Source of the DNA: Datisca glomerata
Lineage: Eukaryota; Streptophyta; Magnoliopsida; Cucurbitales; Datiscaceae
Direction of reading: 5' to 3'
NCBI GenBank assembly: GCA_003255025.1
Contig: QANY01008646.1
Location: 1,362,905 to 1,426,904 of the forward strand
DNA: 64,000 nucleotides
In this document: one piece after another, positions 46,561 to 57,518 of the stretch
Position numbering within the stretch: the stretch's first letter is position 1
Layout of the letters: every line of letters begins with the position of its first letter
The notes under the pieces: generated by a model
The model's database searches: none
Seen by the model: only the letters and a program-made list of their open reading frames with translations
What the model was told of the DNA's origin: nothing
Translations under genes and position numbers: made by a program

Positions 46561-46659
46561 GGTTCTTTCCTTCCTTGTTTTTCCTTCCTGCTCTGTGAGT
46601 GCAATAATTGTGTCGACGATGCATATGGTGTTTTCGTTGTCTCTCTTGTCTTTCCCATG

Positions 46660-48180
46660 ATTGTCCTTTTCTGTTTCCCATTTATCTTCTTCTTTTTTTA
46701 CGAACTAACGGAGGTACCCATCTTTGATCAGTTGTTCAATGCAATTTTTAAGCTGGAAACAATCCCTCGTGTAATGTTCGTTGCTCGTGTGAAAGAAGCA
46801 GTACTTGTCTTTATCCTTGTAGCTTGGTTCTTTTATAAGCGGGGTCGGTTTCTTCAGCCAAGGCTTGTCCTTGATCATATCCTGGATTTAGTTCACTGGT
46901 ATGGTTAGCAATGTGTAGACCTTATCTCTCAGGTGTACCTTGTCTGAGTCTTGCCTTTGAAATCCCGTTCTCTCATGCTTGCGGCTTCTCCCGTTTTATC
47001 TTTCAATTTTGTTAGGCTTTTTCCTTTTAGATTTTAAGCTTATTTTTCATTTTCTTAACTCCTCAGTCTTCCGTTCAGCGGCCTTCAACATGCTTCTTTT
47101 CTCTTCCTCTAAAGTAATGTAGGCTTGTGTCCACTGGAAGGTTTTTGCCATAGACAACGACTCCATTTTAGATCGATCTACGAACAAGGGTGAAATCTGG
47201 TCTAACTCCCATCTGAAGGCCAATCTGGTAACTTGATCATCACAACTCAAGACTTTTTCCATTTCATCCTTAAATATATGGGTGTATTCCCATAAAGACT
47301 ACCCTCTCATGGTGAAATTTGTCAAGAGATACTATGTGTCTTCCATGACCACTCGATAGGTAGAGTACTGCTCTAGGAAGTCAATAGACATAACATCAAA
47401 ATTAGTAATGGAATGCAAAGGCAGGGAAGGATACAATTTCAGAGTTGTCCCATCTAAGCTGGTGGGGAACATCCTGCACATCAATTTTCCTCGTGTTGAT
47501 ACAACGCCATTACTTGTCTAAATCGCTAGAGGTGGTCTACGGGGTCAGTTTTCTCTTCGTAACATTTAAATTTAGGGGCCACGAACTTTCTAGGTTCGGG
47601 TGCCATCAGGATTTCAGGCTTAACGGAGTACGGTGAGGGACTCGAGATCAGTCTTTCCCGTACTTCATAGGTTTCTCATCTCCATAATTTTTCAGTCCAA
47701 TAGTTCCTTTACCACCTCTTTTGTTATGACCCGGGATAGGAGAGCTTCTCCCGTAGCCTCCTTCACATGGTTTTGGGATTGGGCTTCTACTTTCTCTCGT
47801 TGTACATTCCTACTGTCCTCGTGGTTCTCATGTCTGACATCTTTCCTGTCGCCCCTCGTGGTTCTCATGTCTGACATCTTTCGCGTTCCTTGTTATTCAC
47901 TCTTTGACTGACTTTAGCACATGTCATTGCCATCTCTTACTGAAGCGTGATGATCTGGTCCTGCACAGTTTTCCATGCGTTGTGCAGTGCCTCCGTGTTT
48001 CTCCTTTCCATTTCTTGCATTCTGTTTAGGATTGTTTGTAGTATTTCTATCGGTAGATTTGGTTTATCCACATGATCGTCTCCGTTTCTGATCCCGTTTT
48101 CTTCATTCAAGGCTGTGTTTGATCTGGTTCTAGGCAAATTTAGTATTTTTAGGGTGGGTTTCTCAAGTTTTTCTTTCAAC
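46660..48180 (-). pseudogene. Gypsy B gag
   Basis: N-terminus EKLEKPTLKILNLPRTRSNT and PIEILQTILNRMQEMERRNT (48175-48000), SDMRTTRGDRKDVRHENHED (47877 onwards; a 34-bp segment duplicated at 47815-47880 repeats RHENHE), then RLAFRWELDQISPLFVDRSK (47230-47170). Knuckle and linker lie at 46990-46700. Starts ~20 nt inside the LTR with no ATG in frame, as in element A. Confidence 0.8.
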
Positions 48181-48199
48181 TCTCAATGAAAGTACTAAA

Positions 48200-48731
48200 T
48201 GTAAATAATTTTTTCCTTCACAACAATAGAGACTTATTAATGATCAGCGTGCAAATACTAAAAGATTAGAGAATGAGGGAGAGCAAGAGTAATCTGTACA
48301 TTCAATAATTTTTTGAGTTGTATTTCAGATTGGATTCCCTTTGTACATTACCCAGGCCTTTATAAGCCACTGCGTGTAAATAGAATAATAATTTTGTTAA
48401 TAAAATAGTAAAAGAAAGGGAATGGTCACCCTATTTCATACATGAGGGGAATGATTTCCCTTTCTCCTATATTTTTGGAGGTTTTATTACACTCATATGA
48501 TCTCACCCATACCCATTGGATCTTTTGTCATGTGAGGGCCCCTTCACTCCATCCATTCCTTCCAACTGTCTCATCCCCTAGTCTTCCAATCGCCAAATCA
48601 GTCGTAGCCACGTGGTCTTTTCCCGTTACTCAAATCTCATCATTCCCATTCTTGCGCAGGGAGATCTCCTCACTACTTCTCGGTTGACACTTTCCATCTA
48701 CGTGACATGATGCAGGTTTTCTGCCTGTTCA
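48200..48731 (-). repeat. Gypsy B 5' LTR (right), 532 bp
   Basis: From TGTAAATAATTTTTTCC to CTGCCTGTTCA, followed by the target duplicate CCAGT (48732-48736). Longer than the left LTR because of extra segments around 48540-48650. Confidence 0.82.
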
Positions 48732-48736
48732 CCAGT

Positions 48737-49610
48737 GCCTGATAATATAAATTTCTTATAAAATGCAAGCTATGAAGCTGCAAACTAAACTAGTTTCAGT
48801 TTAAATTAGTATGTAATGTTAAATATTTTTTTTCATGATAGCTCATTTTTAGTTTAAAAACACTAGTCCAAATTTTATAAAGTTTTCTATTGCATATTAA
48901 ATTTGAAGTGTATCACTAATTTTAGGTTGAATCTTTATACAAGGAGCCAAATAATATTAATTGGTTTATAACTGATTTGAGTTAAAGAAATAGAGCCAAG
49001 AGTGCATGCATCTGTGGCAATGAATTACTCTTCTTCCTCATGGAATATTAATTAAATTATTATAATTAATTTAATATGTTTGATTGTACATGATAATCAA
49101 TAGAATACTAGATGAAAACTTAGAATTGTTATGTTTTACATAAGTATAATTTATAGTAGTTAAGCTTGTGATAACTTTAAGTTACATGAATGTCATTTTC
49201 CTTATATTATGCACAAAGTTATTGTTATGTGAATTTCAACATTAATTTCAGTCACGTGAGTTATGAGTTAATTAGATTTAATAGTAATTGATTAAAATTA
49301 AATAAAATTCAAAATTTTACGAAAAATTATAAAATTTATGTTGATTGACTACAAATTTAGTTATATCTTTGATACTAAAATAATAAAATTTATAACAGTT
49401 TATGTTAATTTTAGGACTACTCTAGTTTAGTTACTAGAAGATCATCAAACGATTACAATCTTGAGCTAATGGCATGGATAACTCAATTATATAATTGACA
49501 ACAATGAGTCGAGTAACTATAAAAATGATACATTTACTTATATAGCCATTGAGTAAAATATGAAAATCCAAAATTGTTCATTTCAGTACATATCAGGAGA
49601 ACATGATTAG
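48737..49610. other. Unassigned A+T-rich spacer
   Basis: Nothing recognisable on either strand. Confidence 0.4.
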
Positions 49611-50325
49611 TTCACTCTTCTCTCTACCACGTGATTTGACCGAGAAACCCTCCACCGCTGAGCCATCGAGCCATCAAAACACCGAACTACCATGAGCAGC
49701 CACTAAAACACCGAGCCAACATCGATGTGCAGACGCCTCACGCAAATGTCTCTCCCACCCTCTCTCTCACGCAATTTCCACTGAAAAACCACACCAAAAT
49801 TTCTCACACGATTTCTTCACTAGATTGCTTCTGAAAATCTTGTTTTCAAGAAATTCCTCTCTTGGATACGAACAAATTTAGAAGCAAAATACAGAACAAT
49901 TCTTAAATATAAACTTATGCGAAACAAATGATGGTATTTTAGACTTTAACAAGGGTACTTTCACTTAATGTTCTACTATTCTGTGTTTTCTTTGACAATG
50001 AAAAAGCGAAAGGGGCATGGGATAGGTTCGTCCAAATTGTTGAAGAAACTTTGACATTGTGTTCCAGTCATTCTTCAGGTACGTTAATTTTGCTCTTTTT
50101 GTTGCGATTTTGCTATTATTGTTCCGATTTTGTGGTTTCTTGGTGCAATTTCTGGTTGTTTTGCTGACTTATGAGTTAAGATTTTGCATCTGAGATGTAG
50201 ACATGACTTTCTTGTTACGACTTTGTATGTGAGATGTTTAGTTACAATTTTGCGATTACTTAATTGGGATTTTGCGAACTCAGAGTTGGGATTTTGCTTC
50301 TAAATTTCTGCACTTTGTTTCGAGC

Positions 50326-51105
50326 TGCACGGGGAGAGATAAGGTCCTTCCTTTTCTCGATGTATAAACTAATGCAATTTCTAGTTGTTCTTCTTTTTCT
50401 TTAAATCACCTGCACTGGCATTGCAATCTTCCTTGGGTCACTACTTTGAACGTGTAAATGAGGCCCGGAGAAAGGCATATGAGGTTCAAACTAGTCGGAT
50501 AAATTCTTTAAGGATTTAACAATACCCAAAACAGAGAAAACAAAGAAAAAAATTTAACAATCAGAATATCATTAACTTAACAAATAAAATAAAGAAATCA
50601 GAATATCATTCACAGAATAAAGAAAATAAAATCAAAACTAAGAAAACTATCAAATAAAGTTAACAATAACGCTAGATTTTGGAGATGAAATCGGGACCAA
50701 ACCGAGCTTGTGGCTTTTGAAGAAGAAGACTCGAGAGAGAGAAGAGGGTTTCTTCCAATTTCTCAGAGAACAATCAAATTCAGATTTAAACAATAAAAAA
50801 TTCAGAGTTAATGAAAATTCGGAGTTTAAACTCAAGAAAGAGAGAAGAGGGTTTCATTTCCAAGCTCTGATTCTGAGTTTCAAAAGGTTCTTCTCTGAAG
50901 CTCTGTTTCTGAATGGGCGTGTTTTGATAAGAAGACTCGAGAGCGAGACGAGTGAGAGAGAGAAGACCATATCATTAATTTTTTCTTTTGCAGCTCTGAT
51001 TCTAGTCACCGATTGCTTTCTGAAAATTGAAGAAGAAGACGCGAGAGAGAGGAGTGCACAGGGAGAGATAAGGCCCTTCCCTTTCTCGATGTATAAACTA
51101 ATGCA
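50326..51105. repeat. Direct repeat pair of ~50 bp, 729 bp apart
   Basis: 50326-50376 and 51055-51105 share TGCAC-GGGAGAGATAAGG and TTTCTCGATGTATAAACTAA with few changes. The DNA between holds GA-rich sequence and an exon-like scrap. The pair could be the edges of a duplicated or transposed block, or a subterminal repeat of an unrecognised element. Confidence 0.55.
50408..50519 (+). pseudogene. Exon-like fragment, unknown protein
   Basis: An open stretch to TAA at 50517-50519 reads LALQSSLGHYFERVNEARRK followed by AYEVQTSRINSL. It is hydrophilic, probably helical, and better in composition than its surroundings. A pyrimidine-rich stretch (TTCTTCTTTTTCTTTAAATCAC) lies just upstream but no clear AG acceptor decides the start. 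I do not recognise the family. Confidence 0.3.
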
Positions 51106-51179
51106 CCCTCCTTCCCGATGGTTCACAGAATTTACTGATTTTGGGCTGTGGTTTTCCTCATTATTGATGTAATTTTCAC

Positions 51180-52055
51180 GTAGGTTGATAATATGTTTTT
51201 GTAAAACATAATCTTTACATTACTTTACCAATCTCTGGTGTGTAATCGATATTTTGCTAGCTTCAACTCGGTTGAATGAGAATCATGGATTCCTTTCATT
51301 CTTCTGTCCATTTCTTATTCAGTCAGAACACTCATCATCTTCTTTTACTTTGCCGAGGGTGTATAAAGAGCCCATTTGGTATTTAGATATTACTTACATC
51401 AATGATTTGGCCAATCATGAATTATTGGTTACAGAACCATGTAAACATAAATAGAAACTATCATGAAGATATACAAAAAAGATCCATTCATTCTTTTATT
51501 TTTATTATGAAATGCTCATTCAGTAAGAAAAATAATTGATCAGTTGAATATTCAACTTTCTTAGTTAGAGTCTCATCACTCAGTAATGTTTACTTGTAAA
51601 CATGATTACGTTACATTATGTAAACAAAAAGATGTTTACATTACTTGTAAACATAATGCTGTCAACACATACATTACTTGCAAACATAATAATATTATAC
51701 GGTTGGTAGAAATGCTATTTTCATTTTGTAAACATATAATTATGTTCTAATTTTTACTTTGACGCATGAAATACATTTTGTACTAGTTTGAGATACATTT
51801 ATATGATCTTGAGTTAGTTGGCTAGAACTAATATTGATCATAGTATGTTACATCTGCATTATGCATATGTTAATAATGTTTACAACTTGTAAAACTATTA
51901 TTAACCACACATATTTTTTGCTCAATATCAACATGACGGTATAAAAAAATTAATTGTTCATAGAAAATTTATATCTAGTCCCAATTCTTCAAATTTCGAT
52001 TCATTAAAATATATGATAGAAATCAGCATTTTGAATCTCATTCTCATGATCTTTG
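51180..52055. other. Unassigned A+T-rich spacer
   Basis: No gene. The word TTGTAAACAT recurs four times between 51592 and 51690, a loose local repeat. Confidence 0.4.
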
Positions 52056-52450
52056 ATTAGGGATTTAAATCGCGATCACGGCCTTTGTCGCGATCGCGGT
52101 ATCACGTAGATCAGACGACGTGGTTGTGAATGTTTTTCAAGTTCTAGCGAGATGAACAATCTTTCTTTCTTTTTTTTTTAATTTCTAAACGCCATAATCA
52201 CATGTAATAACACTTTACATTTTTTTTTTATGTTTTTGTCTTTTCACATATTTGATTTTAAAAATTTTGAGTATAAGTTATTGAAAATAATTATTTCTCA
52301 TTAATTTAGTAAAAAATTATACATATACAAAATGTGATATTATAGGTGTATGTATAATTTCATCAAATATTAAATTAAGAATCAATTAATTAATAATAAT
52401 GAAAAAATATGACAATATATTTGAAGATCAAACTTAAAATGAATTCTTAC

Positions 52451-52574
52451 TATGATATATATCATGTACCATACATAGAGTTAAAATAACATTTGGATCA
52501 TCTAGTGTGGGGTCACAATAGATGATCTAAGGGTTACTTAAATCTATTATATGGTAAATGGCATGTATCATAGG
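52451..52574. repeat. Foldback MITE, copy 1
   Basis: Arms 52461-52510 and ~52520-52571 are imperfect inverses (ATCATGTACCATACATAGAG against ATGATACATGCCATTTACCA; both contain GATCATCTA-TGTG). Nearly the whole unit is arm, as in small MITEs. Confidence 0.65.
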
Positions 52575-52620
52575 GAAACTCTAAGACAATTGCAGTCCAT
52601 GAAAATAGGAAAAAGCTAAT

Positions 52621-52736
52621 GTATGTTCTACATACCATACAGAAAGAAAAACAAATATTTAGATTGTATCTTGTGGAGCCTAAAAGAATAATCTAATAGT
52701 TATTTCACATTCTGTTTGGTACAGGAATGTACCATA
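52621..52736. repeat. Foldback MITE, copy 2
   Basis: Arms GTATGTTCTACATACCATAC and, on the other strand, GGTACATTCCTGTACCAAAC, with a GGAGCC-rich centre. Related to copy 1 in its ends (TACCATACA and AAATAAC words) and only ~45 bp away. Confidence 0.6.
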
Positions 52737-52893
52737 CTGGACCCTTTCAAATGGCCGGACTCCACTCATACAACATTCAATTATATCATGACACATTGGT
52801 TAATTTTACCAACTCCTTCATCTTCTTCCTCAAAGATTTCTCTGCAAAAAAAATAACTTTGTTCACAATTTCTCCTTCTTTTCATTTTTACAG

Positions 52894-53031
52894 GTTTCTG
52901 ACCGCCTCGCGGTTCATCACCGCACGTCGGAGCAGATAGCGGGCTCTAGCGACCGTTACGTTGCGACAAAGGCCGTGATGAGAGTGAATCAGGCTAGAAC
53001 TGTTATATCGGATGCTAATGGTATCGGATAG
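52894..53031 (+). pseudogene. Terminal exon-like segment, 45 codons, unknown protein
   Basis: Follows a textbook acceptor (TTCATTTTTACAG at 52881-52893) and stays open to TAG at 53029-53031. Reads VSDRLAVHHRTSEQIAGSSD, RYVATKAVMRVNQARTVISD, ANGIG. It is much richer in GC than its surroundings. It looks like the last exon of a small host protein or a captured piece of one; family not recognised. Confidence 0.35.
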
Positions 53032-53080
53032 CTCCGATACCGTCGCTAAATATGAAGCTAATTATTTAGCTCCAGTCCCC
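53021..53080. other. Two short hairpins
   Basis: GGTATCGGATAGCTCCGATACC is an 8-bp stem with a 6-nt loop and overlaps the end of the exon-like frame. AGCTAATTATTTAGCT follows ~15 bp later (6-bp stem). Confidence 0.6.
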
Positions 53081-53429
53081 TGTAACTAGTTTGCACATGG
53101 ACAGATGGAAGAATATTATGCAAATTGTTGAGATTCGGTTGATGAAGAAGAATTTTTTCAATTAGTTAGTGCATCTTTAAATATGTTTTTAAAAGAAGTA
53201 AAGGACAAAATAGTAACATGCTAATAATAACTTCATAATTTCTAAATTAAAAAGGACTATTGTTGCATATTATTTAATAAAAAAATGTTAATAAATAGTC
53301 AACTGTTTAAACAAATCATAAAAAATGACCACAAATATAAAAAATAACCCCCTGACATGATTAAAAAAATGAACTTTCACGCGGAAGGAAAATTTAACGC
53401 CACGCGCCCCACTGCTCCAAAATTTGATA

Positions 53430-53513
53430 GTTTATATAATATATATTGTATATATTTTATATACCTATGTAATTTTTGTAGTATATTTTATGTACTATAT
53501 ATATTATATAAAC
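53430..53513. repeat. A+T palindrome
   Basis: GTTTATATAATATATAT at the left is matched by ATATATATTATATAAAC at the right around a centre at ~53471; can form a long hairpin. Confidence 0.7.
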
Positions 53514-53630
53514 TTTATAGACAATAAATAAAAAAATACGTTTTTTTGCGCATAATTTTGTTTGTTTTTTTGTTTGAAGTTGGGAGACTATTTTTTATTT
53601 TTATTTCATCAACTATTTTTCATTTAAAAA

Positions 53631-53738
53631 AATATATATTTTTGATGTTGAACTTTTAATAAGGAGGGTCATCTATTATATCTATTATATATATATTTTT
53701 GATGTTGAACTTTTAGTAAGTTGGGTCATCTATTATAA
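53631..53738. repeat. Tandem duplication of ~55 bp
   Basis: TTTTGATGTTGAACTTTTA followed by GGGTCATCTATTATA occurs twice (53639 and 53697). Confidence 0.8.
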
Positions 53739-53739
53739 T

Positions 53740-54265
53740 TTTCAGGCCAATTAGGATTCAAGCTGACCAGTTTAGTTTCTACGAACTAGTGGCTTTGTAA
53801 TTAAGGTTTGGGCCTTAGCTTAAGGCATGTCTAGCTCTCCTTGAAAATCCAACAGCCCACTTGGAAACCTTTAAACTCACTAGCGGATCATTCTTCGATG
53901 GAAAATTTACATATAGACGAAAATTATAGGTGTGTTTGGATAATGTCAGATTTTGTAACATTTTCGAAACATGTCAATTTACTAAAGCTAATAGATTTGG
54001 TTCACTATAATAATCTTACTACTGTTTAAATCAAAAACATAATTTAAATGAATACATAAAACAATATTAATATTTTTTGTCAATCAAGTAAACACAAAAT
54101 CTTAACCGGCAAATAAGTCTTTAAAAATAATATATATTTATCAGCAGTAACTTAAATTTTTTTACCTTACCAGCAATTGACTTTTGATCTACCATTTAAG
54201 ATAGTAAAATAAATCTCAAACCAAAATGACAAAAAGGGACCTAGAAAACCAAAGATCATAGCGAC
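53740..54265. other. Unassigned spacer
   Basis: No gene or repeat recognised; ORF 53841-54029 has no motif. Confidence 0.35.
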
Positions 54266-54267
54266 CT

Positions 54268-54470
54268 ATTATCGAGCAAGCTGTAGTCGGTCTATTTTTC
54301 GATCCATCGTGGAATGATGTCCATCATCAAACATGAAGCTATTGTCATCTATTGATAGTCAATCTCCGAGCACAAAACATCTGTCGTCGAACACGAAGTC
54401 ACAATGGTCCAAAGTCGGCTCAGGTCCATTGTTGAGCATATGAAGTGAAGCCATCGTCGAGCACAAAATT
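54268..54470. repeat. Degenerate minisatellite
   Basis: Four to five diverged copies of a ~20-40-bp phrase: CATCATCAAACATGAAGC, GTCGTCGAACACGAAGTC, CATTGTTGAGCATATGAAGT and CATCGTCGAGCACAAAA. Richer in GC than the flanks. Confidence 0.55.
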
Positions 54471-54479
54471 TTTCTCAAA

Positions 54480-56676
54480 TATCCAATTAGAATTCTTCAG
54501 AATTTCGTCAAGTGAAATAAAAATAGAAATCACGGTATAAAAGAAATGATAAGATAATAGGGGAAATAGCAGGAAAATACAGGTTTCGGGGGTGGAGTTG
54601 AAAAAATAATCAAAAAAAAATTTATTTGTAAACATGACCGAGATATGACCGTGATAAATAAATTATTTATCAAAATTACACGATAGTTTTATTTATCATA
54701 TTTCAGTCATTTTTACGATAAAAAAAAGTTTCTAAACATTTTTTTAACTTAAATTAGAAAAGAAGTCATTTTTACCGTTCTTTTAAGAGAAATCAATTAA
54801 AGCCAAACAAACTGCAGCTTCAATTAATAATACGAAATAAGTGAGAATTATTCTGTCACTATGAAAGATCTGACAGTTTCATAATATATTAAATTCTAAA
54901 AACCCAAAATTAGCTAAAGAAAAAAAACACTCAAAACTCTATAAGATTATGGCATAAAAGAAATAAATACGTACGTACGTGCAATGTAGTGTATTTAAAA
55001 TCATTAAGTATTTATTACCAATGGATCTTTATTAAGTGTTTAAAATGTTGATAAAACTTGGTTCACAAAATTCATCGCGTAACTATTTGTCAATTCTAAT
55101 AATTATATCCCATATTTACTTCCACTCAACTGTCTGTAAATAATTTTTTAAAATCATATGTACATAATATTTTTGAATAATAGTTATGCAATATTCTCAT
55201 TAATAAATTTCACATAATGTTTACGTACAATCAAATATGATCATCGTCTTTACATTACATATATCTTAGTTTTGTTTAATCACATTTTTTAACCGACTTA
55301 AGATTATATCAATTTAGTAGTCTCTTAAACCAAAAAATCAAGTTGTGGGCTACATAATGGAAACCCACACAAGAACAACAAAAAATAAGGTGGTAAGCAA
55401 AGTTGTTGCTTAATGTATGCGTGCCCTTGATTAATGTCATATTATTCATTATAATTAAAAAGCAGATTTTGGCATGCATGATTTGTAAATATTTTCAAAA
55501 GTTTATTCAGTCAGCATTGAAAAGCTAATTGGTATGTTTCAAAAGTCTAAAACAGACTCCCATTTTCAAACATTCAAGATCTCACCTTTTCTTTTTCTCC
55601 TTTTGTTATTCTCTTCATTGTTAATGTCATCCAACATGGATTCTCTATCGTTAATCTTCCAACGACAAAGAAAATATTAGACCTGACCTGTTAAATTAGA
55701 GATGAATGAATTAAATCTGTTAAAAATAAAGTAAAAAAAAATTAAATATAATTAAATATTTTAATATAAAAATAATTGAATCAGATCTGATCCGTTAATA
55801 ATGATAAAGAGTCGTCATCAATTATCATTTATCTACTTTCTTTTTGCATTAAAAAAAGAGAGGCTAGGAAGCTATTTCAGTTTTGTTCTTTGGAACAACT
55901 AACAAGTATAAGTAGATTTCATACATAAGAAATTAACTTGTTAATGGTGAGAGTTTCTTCTCTTAAGCCAGCTGTTCAAAAAGCTAAAAAATCAAAACAA
56001 AAAGTTACTTTTTCTAGCTCAAATTGTCTAAAGCTACTTTTCTTTTTCTTCTTAAATTAATTACTTCTTTTTTATTTCTCTAGTTAAGAGGAATCAGTTA
56101 AGAATCTAAACTTAGATCTCCTACTTTGAAGATCGTTTGGAATTCAAATAAAAAATAAATTAATGATGTCATTGTAGGTTTTTTTTTCTATCATTAGGCC
56201 TATTTAAGACAAGAAATTGTATTAAATAGATAAATTTTCATGAGAAATTTAATATATAATAATTTTTTATATGTTGCAGGAGCGTACAAATTTTCAGGCC
56301 ACATCATCTTACTTCAATTTACATTTGTGTATCAAAAATTACCCTTACATAATCTTCTTTAATTTTTAATTATATTGTTATCTAGGTGTTTTGGAGTTGC
56401 TTTTTTCTCATACTTTACTTTTTGTCATTGAATTTTAACTCTTCATTCATTTTGGTCCTTCAACTTGATTTATAGTCTATTTAATTCTTAAATTTGAACA
56501 CGTTGTCAAAGTGATTATTGTTTTTTTTTGGGGGTCAATTTAGTCCATTGTTTTCAATATGATGCCTACTATCAAATTCATGAATGAAATGCTGAGGTGA
56601 TGGTGATTTTCTCATACAAAATTAATTAACATATCATTTCACTCACTAAATTCTAAACCACTTTTAACACTCTAAA
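54480..56676. other. Unassigned A+T-rich spacer
   Basis: No gene supported. Holds an (ACGT)3 run at 54972 and scattered MITE-like words (AAAAAGCTAAAAAATC near 55980). ORFs here are short chance frames. Confidence 0.4.
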
Positions 56677-56884
56677 ATTTTAAAAGGTTTTTACACAGAC
56701 TTTTCATGTAATTTGATTAAATTGCACAGATATCCCCTTTATATTCAATAATTATACAAACCTCCCCTATGTTAATCTTTCCATTCGTTTGTGTTAAGTT
56801 TTAATTGAAAACCCAAAAATACCCTTCTCACTACACGAAATCCCTAACACTCGCCCAACACAACCCTAACACACCTAGCAGGCC

Positions 56885-57160
56885 AGCACGAAATCCTCAA
56901 AGCCAAACCTCACGAAACCGCCTACTGTCACGAGGAGAGATATGGTCACGACCTCCGCCATTAGCTGTCACGGTCACGAGCTCGGGGCATTAGCCCAGCC
57001 ATGGCTACGATAGCTACCGCCCAGCATAAAATCCCCAAACGCCAAACCTCACGAAACCACCCTACTGCCGTGAGGAGAGATACATCCATGACCTCTGCCA
57101 TTAGCTAAGCCACGATCACGAGCCACGATCGCCGCCATTCACCCATCCACGCCCAGCACG
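56885..57160. repeat. Tandem duplication of ~138 bp in the MULE leader
   Basis: CCAAACCTCACGAAACC followed by a GTCACGAGGAGAGATA-type phrase and ACGACCTCYGCCATTAGCT recurs (about 56885 and 57023). GC-rich block upstream of the transposase. Confidence 0.75.
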
Positions 57161-57175
57161 GTCTGCTTCTTTTTG

Positions 57176-57492
57176 CTTCGAGACTTCTGTTATGTTTTAT
57201 GGTGATATGCTAATTCCTGAATTTTTTTTACTGAATTTTGTGGTTCCTCATCTGTTATGGTGATATGCTATGCTAATTGCTGATTTTTTTGTTTGAAATC
57301 AATGTGTACTGTGAATGACTTATATTTTATTCTATTTTTCTTCGAGACTTATGTTCTGTTTTGTGGTGATATGCTAATTCCTAAATTTTTTTTATTGAAT
57401 TTTGAAGTTCCTCATCGATTGTGGTGATATGTTATGCTAATTGCTGATTTTTTTTGTTTGAAATCAATATGTACTTTGAAATCTTGATTTGT
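57176..57492. repeat. Tandem duplication of 164 bp in the MULE leader
   Basis: Units start CTTCGAGACTT at 57176 and 57340 and share GGTGATATGCTAATTCCT and GTTTGAAATCAATRTGTACT. Together they sit in what looks like a leader intron ending TTTTGTAG just before the ATG. Confidence 0.85.
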
Positions 57493-57518
57493 GTTTATGT
57501 TCCTGTTTGATTTTGTAG

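Larger units (their letters stand above)
21802..48731 (-). mobile_element. Tat-lineage Ty3/Gypsy element B with nested insertions
   Basis: Complete LTR to LTR: left LTR 21802-22268, right LTR 48200-48731, both TGT...TTCA, flanked by an exact 5-bp repeat CCAGT (21797-21801 and 48732-48736). Order on the minus strand: 5' LTR, gag (48180-46660), protease, RT, RNase H, second RNase H, integrase (to 42960), 56-bp array, antisense gene (22932-24969), 3' LTR. Three insertion levels sit inside: CACTA, solo LTR with Athila, and a hAT in the Athila gag. All frames are broken. Confidence 0.88.
52056..53010. mobile_element. Possible inverted-repeat element of ~0.9 kb
   Basis: A 17-bp exact inverted repeat, ATCACGGCCTTTGTCGC (52074-52090) and its complement at 52963-52979, in GC-rich islands that stand out from the A+T-rich interior. 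No clear target duplication was found. The right copy lies within an open exon-like segment, so the pair may instead be an inverted partial duplication of that exon. Confidence 0.4.

Noticed and set aside
49620..50080. Possible promoter and first exon of a host gene (G-box at 49629, CT-rich leader)
   Set aside because: No open frame with recognisable product follows; the only protein-like piece is the short segment at 50408.
50708..51172. 154-codon open frame on the plus strand
   Set aside because: It starts at TTG, not ATG, is driven by GA-rich sequence with internal repeats, and shows no recognisable domain.
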